Positions 42,015 through 52,316 of a stretch of DNA of 64,000 bases are shown in pieces. Numbering within the stretch: position 1 is the first letter of the stretch; each line of letters starts with the position of its first letter. The translations under genes and the position numbers were made by a program. The notes under the pieces were generated by a model, which searched no databases, was not told the origin of the DNA, and was given only the letters and a program-made list of their open reading frames with translations. The stretch is from Odobenus rosmarus divergens (taxonomy: Eukaryota > Chordata > Mammalia > Carnivora > Odobenidae), in the NCBI RefSeq assembly GCF_000321225.1, contig NW_004450266.1, positions 6,969,804 through 7,033,803 on the forward strand, given 5' to 3'.

Positions 42015-42850
42015 GGGTTTACACTGCTCAGAGCCATTGCTGCTAGGCTGCTGGTGCTCGGGGGAGGAGGTCACTTAGCTTCACTAAGCTCTTGTACAGA
42101 GTAAGACTAAACAAACTGGTGATGATGTGGGTCAGGAGGACTTCTTATCAGAAAAGGGAAAGGACTGTGGTACACACACAAACTGCAACGTGTTCTGTTG
42201 CTACGGAGTTTTTTTTCTCCTATTTCCTGCCTGGCTTGCTCTCTGCCGGGTTCCGAAGAGCTGAGGGATTTCCAGATAATCAAAGTTCTCTAACCATACA
42301 TACTGTTAGTAACTCCTTTCAGAGCCCTTCCTGTCCAGATGTACAAAGAGAATAGCAAAGGGAAATAAATCCAACATTTCCTCGCTACACCCACTAAACC
42401 GCTAAATCTCAGCAGTTCTGAATCATCAAGCCTTGCATTTCTCATTAACTGCCCCTCATATGCAGCATTTTCAATTAAGCTGGGAGCACTGCTATACTAA
42501 TTACGTTATGATATTAGCCCCTGCAGATTAATATGCAGCTAACAGTTTAGGAGTGCTGTCTGGATTGTATTCCTCTATCTACTTGAAAATAAACATTTCC
42601 TTGAAAGCTGTCCTTGACTTGGGAACTCAAAGGAATGGGACCCCCAAAATTAGGTGCTCTCAGGTGAGTAGTCTCTGCAGAGACAGGTGTGGTTGCACCA
42701 GAATCTGATCCCATTGAGCCAGGGGCAAAATATCAGAGGACCCTGGGGCTGGAGGCACATTTTATACCCTCTGTATCCTCACATAGTCCTGCGCTCAGAG
42801 CAGGTGCTAGGTTAACACTGCCTCAACAGACCAGCCTTGAAATGTCCTAC
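42015..42850. other. Unassigned sequence with AT-rich candidate element
   Basis: 42360-42640 has no recognised repeat and is dense in homeodomain-like and POU-like motifs (see findings). Confidence 0.45.
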
Positions 42851-42851
42851 T

Positions 42852-42889
42852 AAACCAAAACCAAAACCAAACCAAACCAAACCAAAAAC
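42852..42889 (+). repeat. (AACCA)n / (AAACC)n simple repeat
   Basis: About seven 5-6 base units of the aaacca type. Confidence 0.95.
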
Positions 42890-42984
42890 AGAACCCCTGC
42901 AGCAATATGCTTTTTGTCAAAAATATGGCTCTGTTCCATGAAAAATACAAACAATGAAAGGGAAGGAAGTCATATTTGCTTCTG

Positions 42985-43180
42985 AGTCAAATACTTTCAC
43001 ATCCCACAGCTCATTAATCTCCCAAGTACCCCGTGAGGCAGATGTTATCATTCTCATTTTACAGATGAGAAAACTGAGGTTCAAGGAGGTCAACCATAGA
43101 GTGTGGGGCCAACTCAGGAGGTGGCAGAGACCTGGGTGCACTGGGTCTCGGGCCCATGCTCTGTCCTGTACCCCTGCTTT
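42985..43180 (-). mobile_element. MIR, reverse orientation
   Basis: 'agtaccccgtgaggcagatg', 'attctcattttacagatgag', 'aaaactgaggttcaaggagg' and 'gacctgggtgcactgggtct' are in reversed MIR order. Confidence 0.87.
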
Positions 43181-43289
43181 CACTGACTCTGATATGATGG
43201 CGCCTTGATGGGGACCAGGCATCACAGCAACAGGAGAAGGGCAAAGGGAGTAACCCCCATGTAATAATAATAGAAATAAAACACAAATC

Positions 43290-43495
43290 ATCAGGATTCA
43301 CTTAGTACTTACGGGGCACTCTGTTCACTGCTTTCCATATTTCATCCTTACTCTAGCCACTGGGCTAGGCGTCATTATCCCCATTCTAGAAATGAGGAAA
43401 CTGAGGCTCAGGTATAAAGACAGAAAGGGCCAAGCCCAGAGCTAAGGTACCATCCCCGGTATTCTGACCCCATGATGACTGTTTAGGGCATTGCT
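43290..43495 (-). mobile_element. MIR, reverse orientation
   Basis: 'cttagtacttacggggcact', 'tgggctaggcgtcattatcc' and 'aatgaggaaactgaggctca' follow reversed MIR. This is a second copy about 100 bases after the previous one. Confidence 0.87.
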
Positions 43496-43499
43496 ATCC

Positions 43500-44025
43500 C
43501 CATGTCACGATGACACGTAATCTCATTGCCAGAAAGTGGCAAAAATAGGCCTGAGCGAATCCTGAGCAGTCTGGGACATGAGCATATGGCATGCCAGTGG
43601 GAATACCAACGGGGCACTAAGAAGCCTAGGAGCTGCAGGACATAACAGAGCTGAGAAGTTCCCAGGGGACGCAGAGGTTGGGAAAGCTTCTGGAAGGTGA
43701 TGGAGGCAGAGAGGAGGCCTGGCAAATCTCTCTGGGGGCAAATGTTGGTGCAATGGCTGTGCTCACAAGCTGCGCTCCGTAAGGAGACTGTGGGTTCCTG
43801 AGACACAGGGACGGCTTCTCTTGCATCTGTATCCCCCACAGTGATGGGAACTCCAAAAGCCAGAGGGAAGCCTTAGATTTAGATCCTGGATAATCCCTTT
43901 TTGGCAGAATGATTTGGGGTAAGTCACTGTCTTGCCTGTCTCACACCTGGCTGCAGTAGTGGTGAACTGAGCAGAGGTGGATGACATCGTACCATCAACT
44001 GGCAAAGGCTCTACAAATACCAGGC
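43500..44025. other. Unassigned non-coding sequence
   Basis: No supported gene is present. Minus frames of 76-118 codons overlap one another. Confidence 0.38.
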
Positions 44026-44029
44026 AGTA

Positions 44030-44260
44030 GTTGAAGCAGAGAACTGTGGTGTTGGAATCTTCTGGAGCCAGATGGCTTGATTCTAATCCTGGTGCTGTTA
44101 TTTAACGGTGTGACTTGGGTATTCTCTGTGACTGTCTTTGTCTTCGTTTCCTCGTTTAAATGGGGGCAATAATAGCATCTACCGTGTAGGGTTGCTGTGA
44201 GGGTGAAGTGGGCTCCTGCATGTGGAACTTAGAAGCATGCTGGGTCCAGGACATGCTTCG
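44030..44260 (+). mobile_element. MIR, near full length
   Basis: 'ggagccagatggcttgattc', 'taatcctggtgctgttattt', 'tttaaatgggggcaataata' and 'agggttgctgtgagggtgaa' are in MIR order. Confidence 0.85.
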
Positions 44261-44539
44261 TGGCAGTCGTCAGTAGTGGTGTTGGTGGCTTTGGAAGTAC
44301 TGGGGTAGGTATGCAGGCAGTGATAAGAGGACTCGTGGGTCTGCAGCACTACCATGGCATGAACTCCGCCACAACACAGGCCAGGCAACTTACAAGTCCA
44401 TCCCGAAATGGTAAAGGGCCTGAGCAAGAATGTGAAAGTTGACTGGTAAGTCAAGCCCATCACCAGCCAGATCCTCTAGAAAGCCCACGTGGGCACTTCT
44501 GTCTCCCCATGACCACTTCCACTGCTGAATTCCTATGGA

Positions 44540-44850
44540 AACCTGAGATTCAGGGAGCTTGAATAACTCATCCATGGCCATGCAACTGGTAAATGGTAAA
44601 TCAGGACTTAAGATTGATTGATCTATTAGAGAGAGAGAGAGTGAGCATGCACGGGGTGAGGGAGAGGCAGAGGGGGAGAGAGCGAGAGAGAATCTCAAGC
44701 AGACTTCCCGCCGGACATGGGGCTCCATCTTACAACCCTGAAATCAAGAGCTGGACGCTTAAGGGACTGAGCCACCCAGGTGCCCCTGGTAAATCAGGAT
44801 TTAAACACAAGGCCACCCAATCCGAACGCTTGTCCACTTTGCAGGTGTGG
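44540..44850 (-). mobile_element. MIR, reverse orientation, interrupted by SINEC
   Basis: 'cttgaataactcatccatgg' lies left of the SINEC and 'gatttaaacacaaggccacc' lies right of it. Joining the flanks gives continuous reversed MIR. Confidence 0.68.
44611..44786 (-). mobile_element. SINEC, reverse orientation, inside MIR
   Basis: The GA-rich region, 'atggggctccatcttacaac', 'cctgaaatcaagagctggac' and 'actgagccacccaggtgccc' are present. Flanks tggtaaatcaggactta (44594-44610) and tggtaaatcaggattta (44787-44803) form a 17-base duplication with one mismatch. The A-rich tail region is degraded. Confidence 0.95.
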
Positions 44851-44859
44851 GAATCCTTT

Positions 44860-45685
44860 GATCATTTGTGCCGTGATATGTGGGAAGTTTCAGCATTAAA
44901 TCATCTTACCTGGGGCCTTTTAAAAATAAATCATTCCATTAAAATCTTCTCAATGTTCCTTTTGCCTAGGACCTTTTTAAAGTATTTCCTACTTTTTTTT
45001 TTTTTTTAGTTAGTTTGAGTAATTTACACTTTCCCAGAAAACAGCTCCCTTATGGAGGTTTTCAAACTTGTGAGAATGTACTGTTATCATTTTAAATCCT
45101 ATCAGTTGTTCTATTTCCTTTCTCATTAATTAGTTCTCCTCAGTTTAATATTAGATGCTTTTCAGTGCTCTATTTTGCATCATACAGTACAATAAGAAGT
45201 GTACACACACAAAGTTATTTTAAAATGCTGGCCACAGTAAAAGCTGCTGGCTTGGAAATAAGTCAGAAGGTATCTCTGAGAGAGAATTCTTTTGGAGGGG
45301 AAAAATGGCCGGTAGAGCTGGTTGGGATATGAAAGGGTAGGCCTCCTGGATTCAGATGGAGATGAGTTCTATTGTTCTATCTAAGAGAGCAATGAATGAA
45401 TCTGACAGCAGACAGCTGGAAAAGGGGTGAGGAGGGGACCCAAAGTGGGGAGGACAGGGAGAGAGAGCCAGGCACCAAGGTGGCAAGCAGGGAAAGGTTG
45501 GCCAAGCAGATCTGGGGAGACCACGGAGGGACCTGGGTATCTCGTAGCCTGTGGGTCGAGGCCTGGACTATTTGGTTTTACTGTTAAGAGAATTGGTCAC
45601 TCCAAAGTTGGAAGAGATCCTAATGAGAAGACACTGACTTCTAATCCTATGAGCTTCCCAAGCAGGCAGAAGAAAGAATGTCTGA
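44860..45685. other. Unassigned sequence, AT-rich at left
   Basis: T17 lies at 44993-45009, followed by AT-rich sequence to about 45240. The 117-codon frame 45427-45780 has no recognised domain. Confidence 0.4.
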
Positions 45686-45689
45686 GTTT

Positions 45690-45800
45690 TTTACACTCTA
45701 AAATGAGGCTTGATAATACTTCACCTACAGGGTCACTGTGGGGATTAAACAAGGTGATGCTTGGTAGAGGCCTAGCATGATGCCTGCTCACTGCAGACCA
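45690..45800 (+). mobile_element. MIR fragment
   Basis: 'actctaaaatgaggcttgat', 'cactgtggggattaaacaag' and 'cctagcatgatgcctgctca' match the MIR 3' half. Confidence 0.68.
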
Positions 45801-46500
45801 CCGCTAAGTGTCAGACACACTTACGGAGAGGGACCGATGCAGGATGACATGTACACACTGGAGTGAGTGCAGGGGTGAGGGACAGTGGTAGGGTAGAGAA
45901 TGGAATGTCCAACCACAGGCCTTCTAAAATCCTTGCAGGCCCAGGAATCTACACTCAACTCCTGCTCGGCCCTGAGCTAGTGACGAAACAGCCGATGGGT
46001 GGTGGGACCCTGGAGTCATTTGTGAAAGGCAGAGTGGAACCTGGAACTAGACCATAACCCCCAGCCAGCTCATCTGCGACCTGGGATGTGCAGGGCCCCA
46101 GCCACGGCCCAGACTGTGGGGCAGCCAACCCGAATTTCATTTCTGATCCTTGCATTTGGGCCCCATCTCAATTAGGATCAGTTAGAAGTCAATTTCACAG
46201 TGGTTGGTTTTATAAGATCCCTGCAAAATGATAAGCTAGAAACAGGCAATCACTTCTTTGGGGAGCAGACGCCGTCCTCAACAGGGCCTCAGATGCTTTA
46301 TTTATTTTGATTTGATTTTAACTTGGTAAATAATGGTTATTTAATTTTATTCTGTGATTTCAAAAACAATATATATACAGGAGGGAAAAACAGCTGTGGT
46401 AGCCCTCATCAGAGCTCAAACTAACGGTGATTTTCCCTTCATTGGCTGTGAGGCTTAAATAAATACATTTCCCCAAGCTGATAAGCAATCATTTCCAAAT
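45801..46500. other. Unassigned non-coding sequence
   Basis: No gene or repeat is recognised. Confidence 0.4.
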
Positions 46501-46504
46501 GTAG

Positions 46505-46995
46505 AAAAAACCCAGCAATGTGGAAAGGAGAAAAATCATCCACAGTTACCCGACCCGGAGACAACCACTGTTAACAGTTTGTGTGTGTGTGTGTGTGTGT
46601 GTTTCCTTCCTGTAAGTTTTCTCTGATTGTTTTACACGGCAGAGATCACACTGTGTGTATAATTTCATATCCTGCCCTTTGCATTAATGGTACACCATAT
46701 GCATTTCCCCATGTCGTTAAAAGCTCTGTAAACATCATTTTTAACGGCTACAAAATATTCCATTCTAAGAATGAACCATAATTTACCTAACCAATTCCCT
46801 CAAGGGGAGCATTTAGTGGTTTCCAATTTTTAATTCTCATACATAAAGCTGCAGGGAACACCCATGTGTATACATTTTTGTCTGCATTTCAGATTATTTT
46901 CTTAGGACAGATTCCCAGAAGTAGAATTACCAGGTCAAAGGATATAGACTTTTGTGAGGTTCTTGAATCTATTGCCAAACTGCTTTCCTGAGCAG
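46505..46995 (+). mobile_element. Old LINE-type 3' segment
   Basis: 'gacaaccactgttaacagtt', 'attaatggtacaccatatgc', 'ctacaaaatattccattcta' and 'agaagtagaattaccaggtc' belong to a widespread old LINE-derived repeat, probably an L1M 3' end. A microsatellite grew inside it. Confidence 0.55.
46580..46602 (+). repeat. (TG)n microsatellite
   Basis: About eleven perfect TG units. Confidence 0.95.
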
Positions 46996-46999
46996 CGGT

Positions 47000-47690
47000 C
47001 CCCATATCCGCCCCCCTCGCAGTGTGTGAGGGCCCCTCGGCATACACAGGCAGCCCTGTCTGGTGCGGTTTTTTAAACCCTACACCCTGGGAAGGGAAAT
47101 TGCCACTTGTCTGGGGGTCTGGGAGGGCTTTGATTACTCTGTCTCCCCTTTGGTGGCCCCAGAAAGGGTCAATGGACTTCCAGCCCCCCTTGTCCCCTCC
47201 CCTTGTGTCTGGCTTCGTCGCTTTTCATCTGGGAGCACAGAGCAGGGCTCTGTGTGCTCCTTGTTCCCATCAAGGGTCCATGCCACAGCAGGACCTGGGG
47301 GACATAACTGTGAGTCTGAGGTCATTTATAGCACTTCTAAGCAACGTATCAGACTTGAGGTAGCCTGTTTTCTTCTTTCATGAAGTACCCTCCCGTGTGT
47401 GTGATAAGACGGTGCGGCACATGTCTGATTGCTGTGCTCACACGCAGTCTCGCTCTGGACAGCACTGGAGTCTTTCTGATTTGTGCTCTAGAGGTCACCT
47501 GACATGTCCGGATCACACGGCCGTGCTGACCTTAAAGCAAATACAAAACACTTAAAAGGGAAAACCGCACGAGCCTTTCCATACGTGGAATTGGAGAGCT
47601 CCAATTGGAGGTTATGTGCTCCCCAGGGAGAGGCAGCAAGAGGCTCTGAGCACCTCCATTGGAGCCGGGGCTGTGGGATGCATTCTCATA
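47000..47690. other. Unassigned non-coding sequence
   Basis: The 113-codon and 106-codon plus frames overlap each other in different phases. No domain is recognised. Confidence 0.4.
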
Positions 47691-47694
47691 AACA

Positions 47695-47815
47695 GTGCAA
47701 CAACCAGGAGGACAACTGTCTCTGTGTCTACCCATCAGCGCATTGAGGCTCGGAGAAGTCATGTGTCCAGCCACCATCACACAGCCAAGGAGAAGCAGAG
47801 GGAGAATTCCCAGTG
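47695..47815 (-). mobile_element. MIR fragment, reverse orientation
   Basis: 'gcgcattgaggctcggagaa' and 'accatcacacagccaaggag' follow the reversed MIR core. Confidence 0.65.
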
Positions 47816-47839
47816 GTGTCCTACTATAGTTTGCTTTTC

Positions 47840-47985
47840 AAACTTCAACGCAGGTGAGAGTCAACTGAGGGTCCTGTTAAAATGCTGATTGGGACTCAGC
47901 AGGTCTGCGGAGGGCCTGGGAGTCTGCATTTCCAACAAGCCCCAAGTGATGCAGATGCTGCTGGTCCAGGGACCACACTTGGAGC
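47840..47985 (+). mobile_element. MER5-type hAT element
   Basis: 'gggactcagcaggtctgcgg', 'tctgcatttccaacaagccc' and 'ctgctggtccagggaccaca' match the MER5 body and right end. Confidence 0.76.
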
Positions 47986-47997
47986 GACAAGGCCCTA

Positions 47998-48182
47998 TGC
48001 CTGTGGTTCTCAAACTTTAGCAAGGCTCAGATCACCAGGAGAGCCCCTTAAACCACACATTGCTGGGCCTGACCTCCACAGTTCATGACTCAGTAGGTCT
48101 GGGTTGGGGCCTGAGAACTTGCAGTTTATAAAAGTCTGAGGTGCTGCTGCTGCTGGTCTAGGGACCACCATCTGAGAATCCC
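47998..48182 (+). mobile_element. MER5-type hAT element, complete
   Basis: It starts 'atgcctgtggttctcaaact' and ends 'gaccaccatctgagaatccc', with 'gactcagtaggtctgggttg' between. Both terminal repeats are visible. It sits head-to-tail with the element just upstream. Confidence 0.82.
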
Positions 48183-48184
48183 GC

Positions 48185-48371
48185 CCTACACTAAAGCTTC
48201 ATGGGGCGGAGGGGAGCAGGTCTCAGCCTGCTCGCATGCCGCTTTGGGGCCTCATGTGTTCTGGAGAACATGGTAGGCCTTAGTTCTTGGAGAGTCTGGA
48301 GTGGGAATGCAAAGAGGTCCTGCTTTTGTCCTGAGTCCCTCAGCTTTTGATGGTGGTATTAGGAGGCACCG
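48185..48371. other. Unassigned short stretch
   Basis: Nothing is recognised. Confidence 0.35.
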
Positions 48372-48432
48372 GGTGTGTGTGTGCACGTGCATGTGTGTGC
48401 ATGTGCGTGTGTGTGTGTGTGTGTGTGTGTGC
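48372..48432 (+). repeat. Interrupted (TG)n microsatellite
   Basis: An imperfect TG tract with TGCA and CG interruptions precedes about fifteen perfect units. It alternates purine and pyrimidine for about 60 bases. Confidence 0.95.
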
Positions 48433-48439
48433 TGAGAGT

Positions 48440-48940
48440 GGCATGTTGAGTCTCTAAAGCCCTGCCAACATCCCTCCAGAGCCAGGCAGTGATAGGAGAG
48501 GCAGGCATGAAAGTTTCTGCAGCAGCTTGAGGACTCACCCATAAAAAAACCCGTTTCACAGTATATCAGTTATATTATGTTGTCGAACAGAGTTTCCTGC
48601 TTGTTGGGTCTTGGAGTTTAATAAAAAAATATATTATGACTCATTCCAAACTTTACAAAAGTCCTTGGGGAATCTGAAATGAATCATGCTAAGCTCCTGT
48701 TATAAAACAGTCCTCTCTTTCACAAGCCTGTATCCACAGCAGACTAGCAGTAGGGGTGAGGGGAAGGGAAGATAACGAAGAAGACTCAGAGCAAGGGGGG
48801 ATTATCTTTGCCCAGGGCCTCTCTTAAAGAACCAGAGACCTCTGGGCCAAAGGAAGGCAGGGCCCAGGGAGGCTGCAAGGGGGGAAAGTCTTCTTTAATG
48901 GTGGGTCAACTCCCTAAGAGTCAAAGATAGCTTGAGGAAA
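48440..48940. other. Unassigned non-coding sequence
   Basis: No gene or repeat is recognised. Confidence 0.4.
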
Positions 48941-48944
48941 CAAG

Positions 48945-49080
48945 GCCACAGAGGTCACCTCCTCCAGAAAGCCTTCCTTGATTTCTCTAGGCAGAAGTGC
49001 TCTCAATGGCATGGCCCTTTATCTTTGCTTCTGAACACAGAAAACCATCTCCTTATATGCCACCTCTTTGCAGCCATGAT
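48945..49080 (+). mobile_element. L2 3' region fragment
   Basis: 'ggtcacctcctccagaaagc' and 'cttccttgatttctctaggc' match the forward L2 3' untranslated region. Confidence 0.55.
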
Positions 49081-49084
49081 GGCT

Positions 49085-49360
49085 CTCCACAGCACTAAAT
49101 CTTTTGGGCTGGAAGAACACAGGCACGCCTGTGTCCAGAGCTTCCATCCCACCTGCTGCAGGCCCTACAGTGCAGCAAGAGCTCTGCAACCAGGGCATAT
49201 TGGACTGACTGACTCTATGAAGTTTCTCAGTCTCCATGTCCAACTTGAGCCCAGGTTGCACTGGGAAAAACCAAACTCGGTGGCAGGTTGGTAGGCAAGC
49301 ATCAGTAGGGCATTAACTGGCACCAACTATGTTCCTTCACGTTGAGTTCTGGCTGGGTAC
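49085..49360. other. Unassigned short stretch
   Basis: The 120-codon frame 48932-49294 spans this and the L2 fragment, so it is not a credible gene. Confidence 0.4.
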
Positions 49361-49364
49361 CCTC

Positions 49365-49556
49365 TGTGGAAGCAGAGGGCATGCACAGGAACCCTGGCTC
49401 CCCCACTTACTAGCTGGAGGACTTTGGGCAAATCACATCACTACTCTGTGCCTCAGTTTCTCCATCTGAAAGTCAGAGATAATAATAGAACTAACATCAT
49501 GACAGTGTTGAGAAGGTTAATTTGGATGACAAGTGAAAAGCACATAGTACCTAGTT
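49365..49556 (+). mobile_element. MIR
   Basis: 'acttactagctggaggactt', 'tgtgcctcagtttctccatc' and 'aaaagcacatagtacctagt' are in MIR order. The purine tract follows its 3' end directly. Confidence 0.87.
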
Positions 49557-49603
<47 letters not shown>

Positions 49604-49665
49604 AAAGGAAAGGAAAGGAAAGGAAAGGAAAGGAAAGGAAAGGAAAGAAGAAAGAGAGGGAAAAG
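49557..49665 (+). repeat. Compound purine microsatellite, 109 bases
   Basis: (AGAA)n of about eleven units passes into (AAAGG)n of about nine units and then irregular AG sequence. Every base from 49557 to 49665 is A or G. Confidence 0.99.
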
Positions 49666-49669
49666 CATC

Positions 49670-49985
49670 AAGTTAGTAGAACACGAGAATAATCCAAGAA
49701 AAATTATAAAGTCCCTTTATAATTTCAGGCCAAATTTCCACAGATAAATGCATGGAAAGGATAAATGAGGAGGCCAGATAAATGGACTACTTTTACAGAG
49801 TACTCAATAAATGTTAGCTATTATCAAGACATTGTTGAGCACGCCGTCCTCAAATGTTATTTCATCCCATCCTTATTACAACCTGTGAGATGATTTTTAT
49901 TTCTCAGATTTTACAACGGAGGAAACTGGGGCCTCTCTCCATGGGGTTAGCAGAGCTATCTGTGTATAGCAAAAATTAATAAAAA
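49670..49985. mobile_element. MIR fragments in both orientations
   Basis: 'agtactcaataaatgttagc' (about 49798) is a forward MIR end. From about 49830, 'gagatgatttttatttctca' and 'ttacaacggaggaaactggg' are reversed MIR. Confidence 0.55.
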
Positions 49986-49989
49986 GGCA

Positions 49990-50345
49990 AGTGAGCCAAC
50001 TACTGGAAAATAATTTGGCATTATGTGACTCTGTCTATACAACGTACAAAAATGGGCAAAACTAAGGGAAACTGTTCCGGTACACACACGTAGATGTCAA
50101 AACAATAAAGAAAAGGAAGGATGACAGTCTCATCAAAGGCAGGGTGGGGGCGAAGGGAGGACGGGAGGGTTGTGAATGGCGTGGGGCCCAGAAGGCTTAA
50201 GGAGCATTACCAGTGTTCCTTTTGTGCTTGGGTGGTGGTGACATGGGTGTTCACTTCTTGATTATTCGTTGGTATATATACGCACGGTATACTTTTCAGT
50301 ACGAATACTATACTTCACAATAAGATATTCAAAGACTTCCAAACA
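49990..50345 (+). mobile_element. LINE-1 3' end fragment (old)
   Basis: 'ggaaaataatttggcattat', 'ggtggtggtgacatgggtgt' and 'cagtacgaatactatacttc' resemble an L1M-type 3' end. Confidence 0.55.
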
Positions 50346-50349
50346 AAAC

Positions 50350-50585
50350 CAAAAGACAAGGATTACCTTACAGTGGGGACTCCAGAATGTCATCCCCAGA
50401 AATTAAAGCTGAGTCATTTAAAGATAGAATGGGACAGGAATTCAGCATTCGAGAAGAACGTGCCCCCACCACGCTTTCAGCAGTGACCCGGAGGCTCAGT
50501 CTTTCTTTACAACAGCAGAAAGCATCATCACAACAGTTACCACCTAACTGTGGTAGGTAAGGCCCCAAGGGGTCCAGGTCTTGGG
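50350..50585. other. Unassigned short stretch
   Basis: Nothing is recognised. Confidence 0.35.
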
Positions 50586-50589
50586 TTGG

Positions 50590-50768
50590 GTGTTTACGTC
50601 CATTGTCATTAATCCTTACAACAGCACTCGATGTAACCACTAACAATCTATTCTATAGCAATGGAAATACGAATGTTCCAATGTTTCTTGGCCAGGAAAT
50701 GGGAGAACAAGGATTTAACTCATGGCTGTTCTAGGCCAATGCCTCTGGTGCCATTATACAACATGGCC
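50590..50768 (-). mobile_element. MIR, reverse orientation
   Basis: 'attaatccttacaacagcac', 'ggccaggaaatgggagaaca' and 'aggatttaactcatggctgt' follow reversed MIR. Confidence 0.7.
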
Positions 50769-50769
50769 T

Positions 50770-51115
50770 CCTTCTATACCAGACTCGCATTCTTGAGGAA
50801 CTTCTTTTACATCAAAAGACTGAACTAAGACAAGGGAATTTTCTGGACTCCCAGGGCATTTGAACATTGGCAGGCCTTAAGGTTGCATATGTGTTCCTTC
50901 CACCCATTTTATAGGTAAGAAAATAGATAATGGGCAATGAGCTACAGTGTGGCCCATACCTTCAGCTGGGTCTTCACAGGAGAGCAAAGAAGCCCTGTTC
51001 ACCCAGATGGCTCATACTCTGGCCCCTTAGAAAGGCACAGGGCCAAGTCTTCCATCTTGTTGAAGAGAGAACATGGTTCTTCTGGAGCTTTGTGGTGACG
51101 TTATGGAGCTTCACC
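50770..51115. other. Unassigned non-coding sequence
   Basis: No gene or repeat is recognised. Confidence 0.35.
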
Positions 51116-51119
51116 AAGC

Positions 51120-51245
51120 ATCTCTGAAGCTCAGAGTGGAGGCACCATCACTCTAACCCTGAAAGACCTGTGCAAATGTCCCAACGAGGTACCTGGCACC
51201 CATTAGGCATTTGATAAATAAATACTTGCTGACTGAGTTTTCACT
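51120..51245 (+). mobile_element. MIR 3' fragment
   Basis: 'gaggtacctggcacccatta' and 'tgataaataaatacttgctg' resemble the forward MIR end. Confidence 0.55.
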
Positions 51246-51249
51246 GACT

Positions 51250-52110
51250 GGCCTAGATGATTTAGGGGCTAGAGGAGAGGTTCTGCAAACTTCTCCTTCC
51301 TGAGAATTCATTCAGTTCTGGGAATTAGAAAAGGCAAACCCCTCCCTTTGTGGCCAGGGACCACCGTGTTAGAGCATTCCCGCCAGGGCCAGAGAAAGGG
51401 GTTTTGCTGGCCCACGGAGTCAATGTCTGGCAATTCTTTCAGAAGTGTCCACCATGCCTCCAAGAGAAGCTATTCTGGGTGTCTCCATTGTATCTATAAT
51501 TCCATCCCTAAAGTCATTTTGCACATCTTTCCAAGGACTCAAAAATAAAACTCCTGCCCGATAGAGGCAGTAAAAGGATTTTCAGAGAAAAAAAAAAAAA
51601 TCTTCAAATACCATTTTTAAAAAAACTACCTTTTCCCCTTTTCCTTCTCTATCCTTCACTAGAGACCTCTGAGTTATGAAGTGCACTTAACACCATTAAT
51701 TGCCATGGAAACTACAGCATCTTCCACAGAATATGGTCAACTTTTTCTGCAGAGAATTTTTTTTCCGCTTTCAGCAGAGACTTTGAATAATGGGCTGTTT
51801 CTGTTCCTTTTGTGGGAAGACAAGTTTCTCCTCCCCCACCCCATTCCTTTTGATGTGTTACTTCCCCTGGCCACAAGTCCATAATAGCAGGACCTGGTGA
51901 CCAGGTTTTTAGAAGGCCAGGAAAGAAAGTCCTTTGAATTCCAACTTTCTGATGATGCTGTCTGTGGGATCCATGTGCCCTGACCTGTTCTTCAGCAATC
52001 ATTTGTTCTTCACTGATTTTATTCAGCTTCCTTACCAAAAACCCTAGTGACATGCAGTAACAACTACTAATAATTCCCATTTGGTTTTGTGCTTACAATA
52101 AAAGCAATCG
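51250..52110. other. Unassigned sequence with an X-box-like motif
   Basis: 51665-51800 is AT-rich with TTAATTGCCATGGAAAC at 51696-51712 (see findings). An A13 tract lies at 51588-51600. Otherwise nothing is recognised. Confidence 0.42.
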
Positions 52111-52316
52111 TTTTTATCCAGTACTTAATATCTGGTGCTTTTATCTACTTACTATATACACTAGGTACACTACATTTTTCTCAAAGGAACCATGTAGATA
52201 TTAAAATTATCCCTATTTTATAGATGAGGAAACTGAGGCACAAAGAGTTTAATCCACCTCCCACAGGCACAGAGCTAATGAACATATTAAGAAAAATTTG
52301 GACATAGGCCCTTCTT

